Source: Synergistaceae bacterium | GTDB lineage: Bacteria; Synergistota; Synergistia; Synergistales; Aminobacteriaceae | Length of the DNA stretch: 5,555 bases | Assembly: GCA_017458545.1 (NCBI GenBank) | Contig: JAFTBA010000128.1 | Location: 1 to 5,555, forward strand | Direction of reading: 5' to 3' | Part shown: one piece after another, positions 1 through 5,555 of the stretch | Numbering within the stretch: the stretch's first letter is position 1 | Layout: each line of letters opens with the position of its first letter | Made by a program: the position numbers and the translations under genes | The notes under the pieces: generated by a model | What the model was told of the DNA's origin: nothing | What the model saw: only the letters and a program-made list of their open reading frames with translations | Databases searched by the model: none

Positions 1-931
1 AGTCCCCGGAACAGCTGAAGCCTTCAGGAGAATCCGCGAGAAATACGGCGACAAAATTTTATTGCTTGCCGGCGAACCCCACGAAGATCCCGGAGTAATA
101 ACAGAAGCCGCAAATGTCGCAGTACACACGGATCATATCGGACGAGGCTACACAATTCCGCTCGGAGCTAAGAAAATGGGCGCAAAAACTTTCGTTCATA
201 TTTCATTCCCCCGTCATATGAGCTATGAGACACTCGGACTCAGACGCGCTATCATGGAGGAAGCCTGCAAGGATTTGGGAATCAAATTCGTGTTTGAAAC
301 AGCACCCGACCCCACAAGCGATGTAGGTATGGCAGGAGCTCAGCAGTATATTCTTGAGAACATGCCCGCATGGATCGAAAAGTACGGCAAAGACGCTGCA
401 TTCTTCTGCACTAATGACGGACATACTGAGCCGTTACTCCGTCAGGTCGCAGCTCTCGGAGGCTACTTCGTTGAGGCAGACCTTCCCTCGCCCTTAATGG
501 GTTATCCCGGTGCATTAGGCATTGACCTCTCGAAAGAGCAGGGAGACTGGCCCGCTATCCTCAAAAAGGTTGAGGACGCTGTTGTCAAAGCAGGTGGCGG
601 CGGACGCATGGGAACATGGGCTTACTCATGGGGCTACACAACAACTGCAGCACTCGTTGAATACGGCAAGCGTTATGTTGAAGGTACTTTCACCAACAAA
701 CTGGGCTCAGCCAAAGCACTCAAGGAAATGCGTGAGGCTTATGATGAGTTCTGCCCCGGCGCACATTGGGGAGCAAGTTACTTCATCGATGCTGCAACAG
801 GCATTAAGAACACTAAGTTCGTACTGCTCAGACAGGATACTTACGTTCTCGGCGGTGATTATCTCGGACTCGCTGACGTTGAAGTCCCCGAAAAGTATTT
901 CAAGATTCGCATGACCCCTTCAACGAAGTAA
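1..931 (+). CDS. DUF3798-type ABC transporter substrate-binding protein, 5' end missing
   Basis: The reading frame is open from base 2, so the gene starts upstream of the window; the TTG at 62 is an internal leucine, not a start. About 309 C-terminal residues are visible and the signal peptide or lipobox region is missing. The pattern is that of a two-lobed type I periplasmic-binding fold (LacI/Bmp-like): one strand and turn at visible residues 68-72 (SFPRH), then a second-lobe strand at 134-140 (FFCTNDG) followed by a helix, and a glycine-rich turn at 198-202 (GGGGR). I recognise this as a DUF3798 family protein. It probably captures a small solute outside the cytoplasmic membrane and delivers it to the permeases encoded downstream; the ligand is unknown. 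Codon use looks adapted to high expression: only 1 of 15 isoleucines is ATA, unlike in the permease genes. Family assignment is from recall of conserved segments; binding-protein function is inferred from fold and neighbours. Confidence 0.85.
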   Translation, partial: VPGTAEAFRRIREKYGDKILLLAGEPHEDPGVITEAANVAVHTDHIGRGYTIPLGAKKMGAKTFVHISFPRHMSYETLGLRRAIMEEACKDLGIKFVFETAPDPTSDVGMAGAQQYILENMPAWIEKYGKDAAFFCTNDGHTEPLLRQVAALGGYFVEADLPSPLMGYPGALGIDLSKEQGDWPAILKKVEDAVVKAGGGGRMGTWAYSWGYTTTAALVEYGKRYVEGTFTNKLGSAKALKEMREAYDEFCPGAHWGASYFIDAATGIKNTKFVLLRQDTYVLGGDYLGLADVEVPEKYFKIRMTPSTK

Positions 932-965
932 ACGCTAATTTCATTTCATTAAGCGAAACTTAAAC

Positions 966-1006
966 GGGGAGTGCGCAGAGTAATATAACGCGCATTCCCT
1001 TTTTTT
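966..1006 (+). terminator. Rho-independent terminator-like hairpin between binding-protein and ATPase genes
   Basis: GGGAGTGCGC (967-976) pairs with GCGCATTCCC (990-999) through ten base pairs, including one G-U wobble, around a 13-base A/T-rich loop. G966 can add a G-U pair with T1000. Seven T residues (1000-1006) follow immediately. It lies 34 bases after the stop of the binding-protein gene and 24 bases before the ATPase start. Because the genes on both sides belong to one transporter, and no convincing promoter lies after it, it more likely attenuates read-through or protects the 3' end of a binding-protein transcript than fully ends the operon. The hairpin is seen directly; its regulatory effect is inferred. 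Confidence 0.85.
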
Positions 1007-1016
1007 CATTCACAGT

Positions 1017-1026
1017 AAGAGGTGAT
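1017..1026 (+). promoter_or_regulatory. Near-consensus Shine-Dalgarno deciding the TTG start of the ATPase gene
   Basis: AAGAGGTGAT matches the 16S rRNA complement AAGGAGGTGAT except for one missing G, and its GAGGTG core lies six bases before the TTG at 1031. An in-frame GTG at 1022 sits inside this site and has no Shine-Dalgarno of its own, so it is almost certainly part of the ribosome binding site rather than the start codon. Confidence 0.85.
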
Positions 1027-1030
1027 TATT

Positions 1031-2722
1031 TTGTCGGAAAATACTCCATTAATACGGCTTGACCATATAGGCAAAGAATTTTACGGCAACCGTGTACTGT
1101 CGGACATATCATTTGACATTAACGCAGGTGAAATTATAGGGCTTGTCGGCGAAAACGGTGCAGGTAAATCAACACTGCTCAATATTCTCTTCGGTATGCC
1201 CGTAATTTCATCAACAGGCGGTCATGAAGGTTCAATTTATATTGACGGTAAATATGTTAATTTCACATCGCCTAATCAGGCATTGGCTTACGGAATCGGA
1301 ATGGTTCATCAGGAATTTTCATTGATACCGGGCTTCACTGCAACAGAAAATATTTTGCTCAACCGTGAGGTACTTAACGGCTCATCAATGAGTTACGTTT
1401 TCAGCGACAGGGTCTCAACCCTTAACCGCGAGGCCATGAACGAAAGGGCAAGTGCTGCGATTCACACATTGGGAGTGAACATTAATCCTGACATGGCCGT
1501 CAGCGAGATGCCCGTAGGCTATAAACAGTTCATCGAAATAGCGCGCGAAATTGACCGAAAGAATACACGATTGCTGTTCCTCGATGAACCTACTGCAGTG
1601 CTTGCAGAGAGCGAAGCAGAAATCCTCATAGCAGCACTCAAAAAATTAGCGCGTTCGGGAATCGCTATCGTTTTCATTTCGCACAGACTGAGCGAGGTTA
1701 AAGAGCTTTGCCACAGAATATTAGTGCTCAGGGACGGCAGACTCATTACCGACAGGAACGCTGAAGAACTCACAATGAGGCAGATAGCTTCATTCATGGT
1801 AGGACGCGAAAGCGAGAGGCGCGAAGTTCCTCAAGAGGCAGTTCAGCAGGAAGAAGCTCCCGATGAAACTCAAACACTTGACGGCACATCAGCCCCATCA
1901 GTCAAAAAAAAGAAAAAGAAAATACGCCCTGCTCTCAAAGTCGAACATCTTTGGGTAGACATGCCCGGCGAAACAGTAAGAGATGTTTCGTTCGAGGTAA
2001 TGAAGGGCGAAATTTTCGGGATAGGCGGTCTCGCAGGTCATGGCAAACTCGGAATCCCTAACGGCATTATGGGACTCTATCCTTCAGGCGGTAAAGTGAG
2101 ATTGTTCGGGAAGACTCTCACGCTTAACAAACCCCGTGCAGCTCTCGGCAGAAAAATGGCTTTCGTCAGTGAGGACAGAAGAGGTGTAGGGTTACTTCTT
2201 GATGAGCCGTTAGACTGGAATATAACTTTCACTGCAATGCAGACTCAGGGAAGATTCCTGCTAGGTATTCCGTATATCTTCCAGATTCGCAACGAGTACG
2301 CAATGAGGAAGGAAGCTCAGAAATACATAGACAGGTTAAGCATAAAATGCACAGGCCCTCAACAACATGCGGGCGAATTATCTGGCGGTAACCAGCAGAA
2401 AGTTTGTCTCGCTAAGGCATTCGTACTGCGTCCCGATATACTGTTAATATGCGAACCTACTCGCGGAATTGACATAGGTGCTAAAACTCTGGTGCTTGAC
2501 ACTATAAGGGAGTACAACAAGGAACACGGCACTACGATAATCATAACGAGTTCCGAGCTTGAGGAACTGCGTTCGGTCTGTAACAGGGTAGCGATTGTTG
2601 ACTCAGGGAGAATAGCAGGGATATTACCTGCATCGAGTCCTGCTGAAGATTTCGGAATGTTAATGACGGGACAGGCAGCAAATAACAACGAAGATGAAGA
2701 GGAGGTTAAGGAGTCGGCATGA
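1031..2722 (+). CDS. Sugar/nucleoside-type ABC transporter ATP-binding protein with two fused ATPase domains (RbsA/YufO-like)
   Basis: This 563-residue cytoplasmic ATPase powers the importer formed with the next two genes. The TTG start is chosen from the Shine-Dalgarno at 1017-1026. Domain 1 has Walker A GENGAGKST (40-48), Q-loop Gln94, a degenerate signature MPVGYKQ (160-166), Walker B LLFLDEP (181-187) with Glu186, and switch His218. An unusual linker (about 260-300) is acidic and then carries six lysines (292-297). Domain 2 has a Walker A ending in Leu instead of Ser/Thr (GLAGHGKL, 333-340), a canonical LSGGNQQKV signature (450-458), Walker B with Cys474 where Asp is usual but Glu475 kept, and Ser508 at the switch-histidine position. 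This asymmetry is broadly typical of RbsA-like proteins and would leave one consensus ATP site. RbsA is about 500 residues, so the linker and an acidic C-terminal tail account for much of the extra length. The stop overlaps the next start (ATGA). Substrate is not predictable from this subunit. Confidence 0.93.
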   Translation: MSENTPLIRLDHIGKEFYGNRVLSDISFDINAGEIIGLVGENGAGKSTLLNILFGMPVISSTGGHEGSIYIDGKYVNFTSPNQALAYGIGMVHQEFSLIPGFTATENILLNREVLNGSSMSYVFSDRVSTLNREAMNERASAAIHTLGVNINPDMAVSEMPVGYKQFIEIAREIDRKNTRLLFLDEPTAVLAESEAEILIAALKKLARSGIAIVFISHRLSEVKELCHRILVLRDGRLITDRNAEELTMRQIASFMVGRESERREVPQEAVQQEEAPDETQTLDGTSAPSVKKKKKKIRPALKVEHLWVDMPGETVRDVSFEVMKGEIFGIGGLAGHGKLGIPNGIMGLYPSGGKVRLFGKTLTLNKPRAALGRKMAFVSEDRRGVGLLLDEPLDWNITFTAMQTQGRFLLGIPYIFQIRNEYAMRKEAQKYIDRLSIKCTGPQQHAGELSGGNQQKVCLAKAFVLRPDILLICEPTRGIDIGAKTLVLDTIREYNKEHGTTIIITSSELEELRSVCNRVAIVDSGRIAGILPASSPAEDFGMLMTGQAANNNEDEEEVKESA

Positions 2723-3843
2723 TAAAGAGATTTATTGACAGAGCAGGATGGCCCAGAATAATCATTGCGCTTTTCCTGCTCGGACTGTTCATAGCAGCTC
2801 CGTTTGTCGGCGTGAGAGTAGACACTTCATTGTCTAACACTCTCGTGCGTTTCGGAATGAACGGTGTTATGGTCTTGGCCATGATACCAATGGTAGAGGC
2901 AGGATGCGGATTAAATTTCGGACTTCCTCTCGGAATAATAGCAGGTTTACTGGGTGCAACGCTCTCGCTCGAATGGAACGATGAAATTCTCGCGTACCTA
3001 ATTGAAATGGGACTGCGCTATAAAATTTCATGGCTTACTGATACGTTCGTAATGAACTGGCGCGAGCCTTTAGGGTTTGCGTCGGCAATAATAATCGCTA
3101 TACCTATTGCCGCAATATTAGGCTGGTTCTACGGCAAACTCCTCAACAGAGTCAAAGGCGATGAGATGATGATTGCTACGTATGTCGGATTCTCGTCAGT
3201 GTCATTCATGTGCATAGCGTGGTTACTGCTGCCCTACAAACACCCTACTATGGTATGGGGTTACGCGGGCAAAGGACTGCGAACTACTATAAGCGTTGAA
3301 GGTTATTGGCTGCATGTACTGAGTGATGCGCTTGCGATTGACATTAACACTGAGAACATTCACCTGTATATACCTACTGGAATGCTGATATTCTTTGCTG
3401 TTATGGCGTTCTTAGTGTGGGTGTTTATGAGGACTAAAACGGGTACGGCAATGACTGCTGTAGGTTCAAATCCTGACTTTGCGCGCGCTTCAGGTGTTAA
3501 CGTTGACAAAATGAGAACGATTGCAGTAGTAATGTCAACAGTACTGGGTGCAATAGGTATTATAGTTTACGAACAGAGTTTCGGTTTCATTCAGCTGTAT
3601 ATGGGACCGTTCTATATGGCATTGCCTGCAGTAGCTTCGATATTGCTCGGAGGTGCGAGCGTCAACAAAGCAGGTATATTAAATGTTATAGTGGGAACGT
3701 TTTTGTTTCAGGGAATTTTGACGATGACACCGAGCGTGATTAACAGTTATTTGCAGACGGATATGTCGGAGGTAATCAGGTTGATTGTGAGCAACGGAAT
3801 GATTCTCTATGCTCTCACAAGAAAGGTGCGTGCAGGAAGATGA
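2719..3843 (+). CDS. ABC transporter permease, first of two (RbsC/LivH-like, BPD_transp_2 type)
   Basis: This 374-residue integral membrane protein forms one half of the translocation pore. AAGGAG at 2708-2713 lies five bases before the ATG, which overlaps the ATPase stop as ATGA, so translation is probably coupled. Hydrophobic segments lie at roughly 12-30, 44-60, 65-84, 119-138, 156-172, 219-237, 268-284, 298-316, 320-336 and 356-370. Family marks are the GLNFG turn (64-68), the LNRVKGDEM loop (142-150), the cytoplasmic RTKTG segment with AVGSNPDFARASGV (238-260), which resembles the ATPase-contact loop of RbsC, and LLGGASVNKAG (309-319), which matches the conserved glycine-rich motif of this permease superfamily. 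About 30 polar and amphipathic residues (86-117) between GLNFG and the LNR loop have no counterpart in the second permease. It should pair with the downstream permease. Family is firm; the transported molecule is unknown. Confidence 0.92.
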   Translation: MIKRFIDRAGWPRIIIALFLLGLFIAAPFVGVRVDTSLSNTLVRFGMNGVMVLAMIPMVEAGCGLNFGLPLGIIAGLLGATLSLEWNDEILAYLIEMGLRYKISWLTDTFVMNWREPLGFASAIIIAIPIAAILGWFYGKLLNRVKGDEMMIATYVGFSSVSFMCIAWLLLPYKHPTMVWGYAGKGLRTTISVEGYWLHVLSDALAIDINTENIHLYIPTGMLIFFAVMAFLVWVFMRTKTGTAMTAVGSNPDFARASGVNVDKMRTIAVVMSTVLGAIGIIVYEQSFGFIQLYMGPFYMALPAVASILLGGASVNKAGILNVIVGTFLFQGILTMTPSVINSYLQTDMSEVIRLIVSNGMILYALTRKVRAGR

Positions 3844-5015
3844 TTCGCAAACTCTTTGACATAATCGCTAATAACGCAGTGCCTGCCGTCTTCATATTAA
3901 TTTCGGCGTTCGCAATACCTTTATCGGGGTATTCAGCGAGCTATTTGATTCAGGAATTATTGACGCGTATAGGGCGTAATTCATTCCTGATACTTTCACT
4001 GTTGATACCAATCATGGCCGGAATGGGATTGAATTTCGGAATGGTACTCGGAGCGATGGCAGGGCAGATAGGATTACTGTTTATTTGCGACTGGGGCATA
4101 GTAGGTATTCCCGGAATGGTCTTAGCATGTCTGATAGGTACACCTATAGCCGTAGTGCTGGGAATATTCTGCGGCCATGTTCTTAACCGTGCGAAAGGCC
4201 GCGAAATGGTAACGTCATATATTTTAGGATTCTTCATCAACGGCGTGTATCAGATGGTAGTGTTATACCTTATGGGCTGGATAATCCCTATCACTAACCC
4301 TGCATTGCTATTGTCGAGGGGTTACGGTGTGCGCAATGCCGTCAGCCTGTTAAGCATAAGGGGAATACTGGATAACCTTATACCTACGGTTATAACGGGT
4401 ACTCAGGGAGCAGGTCAGTTCTTAAACGTTCAGGGAGGGAACGCATTTATACTTTTGCAAATGCCATTCCTTGACGGAACGATAAGAATACCTTTAGCGA
4501 CATTGATAGTGATAGGACTGTTCTGCGTGTTCATAGTGTGGTTCAGGCGTACTAAACTGGGACAGGATATGAGGGCAATAGGTCAGAGTCAGGCAGTTGC
4601 CGACAGCGCAGGTATACCCGTCAACAGGACCCGAATAATAGCAATAGTAATTTCAACGGTACTTGCGTGTTACGGACAGATAATATACCTTCAGAACATG
4701 GGAACGCTTAACACGTATAACAGTCATGATCAGGCAGGAATGTTCTCTATTGCCGCGCTGTTAATCGGAGGGGCTAGTGTTTCGCGTGCGAGCATAGCGA
4801 ATGTGTTTGCAGGAGTAATTCTGTTTCACTTAATGTTTATTGTTGCGCCTGTTGCAGGAAAGAATCTTATAGGCGATGCGCAGATAGGTGAATATTTCAG
4901 GGTATTCGTGTCGTACGGGGTAATAGCGATTGCGTTAGTGCTTCATGCTTGGAGACGTAACCGTGAACGTGAAGCGGCCCGAAGGAGTCTTCGCGGTAAC
5001 AGAGGAGGCGAGTAA
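3840..5015 (+). CDS. ABC transporter permease, second of two (RbsC/LivH-like, BPD_transp_2 type)
   Basis: This 391-residue multi-spanning protein is the probable partner of the preceding permease and is visibly paralogous to it. Its ATG overlaps the upstream stop (ATGA); only a close AGGA (3834-3837) or a distant AAGGTG (3823-3828) precedes it, so it probably relies on translational coupling. Shared marks are GLNFG (63-67), LNRAKGREM (115-123) followed by SYILGF, RTKLG (237-241) with an AIG...AGIPV segment, and LIGGASVSRAS (308-318). The spacing from RTK to GGAS is 73 residues in both permeases. The segment between the LNR loop and RTK is 26 residues longer than in the first permease and is probably extracytoplasmic. 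The last 20 or so residues are strongly basic (RRNREREAARR...) and should lie in the cytoplasm. ATA is frequent (7 of the first 12 isoleucines), unlike in the binding-protein gene. Substrate is unknown. Confidence 0.92.
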   Translation: MIRKLFDIIANNAVPAVFILISAFAIPLSGYSASYLIQELLTRIGRNSFLILSLLIPIMAGMGLNFGMVLGAMAGQIGLLFICDWGIVGIPGMVLACLIGTPIAVVLGIFCGHVLNRAKGREMVTSYILGFFINGVYQMVVLYLMGWIIPITNPALLLSRGYGVRNAVSLLSIRGILDNLIPTVITGTQGAGQFLNVQGGNAFILLQMPFLDGTIRIPLATLIVIGLFCVFIVWFRRTKLGQDMRAIGQSQAVADSAGIPVNRTRIIAIVISTVLACYGQIIYLQNMGTLNTYNSHDQAGMFSIAALLIGGASVSRASIANVFAGVILFHLMFIVAPVAGKNLIGDAQIGEYFRVFVSYGVIAIALVLHAWRRNREREAARRSLRGNRGGE

Positions 5016-5017
5016 GA

Positions 5018-5524
5018 ATGCTGAACGAATACTTATCGATAGCGCGGATGTATCTTGATACGTGGGGATTGAGTCCCGAACTTGCAGGATTGATATTGCT
5101 TGCTGCAGTATGGATTGTGCTGTATATTGGGAGCGGATTGTCATTCTTCAGGTTTTTGATGAGGTGGTATCAGAGGCTGATAATTCTTGCAGGACTTGTA
5201 GTGTTAGGGTTCTGGCTGTTTTACATAGGGAGGGAACATCAGATATTTCTCGACAACAAATCAATGAACGGCTATGCTCCTCTTGAGCTTGTTAACGTGA
5301 GTATTAACGGCGGAGAAGCTGTAGAGTTGATGGCGAAGGACAGGGACATGAGGAAAGTTGTAGGGCCTGAGTTTGAGTTAAAGGCTGAGATCTGCAACGA
5401 GGACGGAGAAGTTTTGAACACGATCGTGAAGACGCTGAAGATTGGTTGCAGTAAGGACGTAATGATAAACCTGCCTGTTTTAGCCGGAGGGTCTGGTGAT
5501 TTTGTAGTGCCTGCACCGAGATAA
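5018..5524 (+). CDS. Small membrane protein with two TM segments and an extracytoplasmic C-terminal domain, probable transporter accessory subunit
   Basis: A 168-residue protein of unknown function. AGAGGAGG at 5001-5008, inside the end of the second permease gene, lies nine bases before the ATG, and only two bases separate the two genes. Hydrophobic segments at about 22-41 and 53-70 flank a short loop with Arg45, Arg49 and Arg53; by the positive-inside rule that loop is cytoplasmic and both ends lie outside. The remaining ~95 residues (73-168) look soluble and beta-rich, with an IFLDNKS stretch (76-82), a VSINGGEAVEL strand-turn pattern (94-104), and cysteines at 126 and 144. I recall small proteins named DUF6672 in this position beside DUF3798 transporters, but cannot confirm membership here. 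Its place in the operon and its topology suggest that it assists binding-protein docking or transporter assembly. That role is inference; the gene itself is well supported. Confidence 0.8.
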   Translation: MLNEYLSIARMYLDTWGLSPELAGLILLAAVWIVLYIGSGLSFFRFLMRWYQRLIILAGLVVLGFWLFYIGREHQIFLDNKSMNGYAPLELVNVSINGGEAVELMAKDRDMRKVVGPEFELKAEICNEDGEVLNTIVKTLKIGCSKDVMINLPVLAGGSGDFVVPAPR

Positions 5525-5532
5525 GGAGTGCG

Positions 5533-5555
5533 ATGTTTCAACAAAATACCTTCAG
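5533..5555 (+). CDS. Start of a further operon gene, 3' part outside the window
   Basis: An ATG lies four bases after AAGGAG (5523-5528), which itself overlaps the TAA stop of the preceding gene. Only MFQQNTF and a partial codon are visible, so the product cannot be identified. The eight-base gap and overlapping ribosome binding site indicate that it belongs to the same operon; it may encode an enzyme acting on the transported compound, but nothing in the visible residues shows this. Confidence 0.6.

Noticed and set aside
62..64. TTG at 62 as a start of the first gene
   Set aside because: The frame stays open to base 2 with sensible protein sequence (KILLLAGEP), and no ribosome binding site precedes it.
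522..914. Second + strand open frame overlapping the binding-protein gene
   Set aside because: It lies wholly inside a conserved coding frame and its translation has the low-complexity look of an out-of-frame shadow.
949..963. Small inverted repeat TTAAG/CTTAA with a five-base loop just after the first gene
   Set aside because: A five-pair A/T-rich stem is too weak to call, and it sits next to the much stronger hairpin at 966-1006.
960..986. Possible promoter with a TAATAT -10-like box in the terminator loop
   Set aside because: The only -35-like sequence (TTAAAC) is poor and spaced 15 bases away; the box lies inside the hairpin loop.
1022..1030. In-frame GTG at 1022 as the ATPase start
   Set aside because: It lies inside the AAGAGGTGAT ribosome binding site and has no Shine-Dalgarno upstream; TTG at 1031 has ideal spacing.
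3950..4240. Minus-strand open frames antisense to the genes (also at 203-424, 1519-1797, 2359-2688, 4935-5144, 5272-5544)
   Set aside because: They are shadows of well-supported + strand genes, with no ribosome binding sites or recognisable domains.
4573..4600. Inverted repeat GGCAA/TTGCC inside the second permease gene
   Set aside because: A five-base match around a long loop inside a coding region is expected by chance.

Overview
The window carries most of one ABC-transporter operon, all on the + strand: the 3' part of a substrate-binding-protein gene, a fused double-ATPase gene, two permease genes, a small membrane-protein gene, and the first codons of a sixth gene. I see no RNA gene, mobile element, CRISPR array or sizeable repeat. 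No non-coding stretch exceeds 100 bases.

Layout. Bases 1-931 encode the C-terminal ~309 residues of a DUF3798-type periplasmic-binding-fold protein. A 99-base gap follows; it holds a strong intrinsic-terminator-like hairpin (966-1006) and a near-perfect Shine-Dalgarno that selects a TTG start. Bases 1031-2722 encode an RbsA/YufO-like ATPase with two nucleotide-binding domains. The two permeases of the RbsC/LivH type (2719-3843 and 3840-5015) follow with ATGA stop/start overlaps, so translation of the three genes is probably coupled. Two bases further on is a 168-residue protein with two membrane segments and an extracytoplasmic C-terminal domain (5018-5524). A new start with its own Shine-Dalgarno lies at 5533, and that gene runs off the window.

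How the parts work together (inference from family knowledge): the binding protein captures a small solute outside the membrane, the two different permeases form a heterodimeric pore, and the fused ATPase drives import with one consensus and one degenerate ATP site. The small protein looks like a dedicated extra subunit, because it is embedded in the operon and places a soluble domain on the side where the binding protein docks. The arrangement resembles nucleoside (BmpA/YufNOPQ) and sugar importers, but the substrate cannot be read from the sequence. The binding protein belongs to a family of unknown ligand.

Organism. DUF3798 proteins next to an RbsA-like ATPase and two permeases are, to my recollection, typical of Synergistota and some Clostridia or Fusobacteria. 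The moderate G+C, AAGGAGGTGAT-like ribosome binding sites and tight gene packing fit a gut or oral Synergistaceae-like bacterium, but this is an inference from gene content. Codon choice differs along the operon: the binding-protein gene almost avoids ATA for isoleucine while the permeases favour it. With the terminator-like hairpin, this suggests that the binding protein is made in excess over the membrane components.
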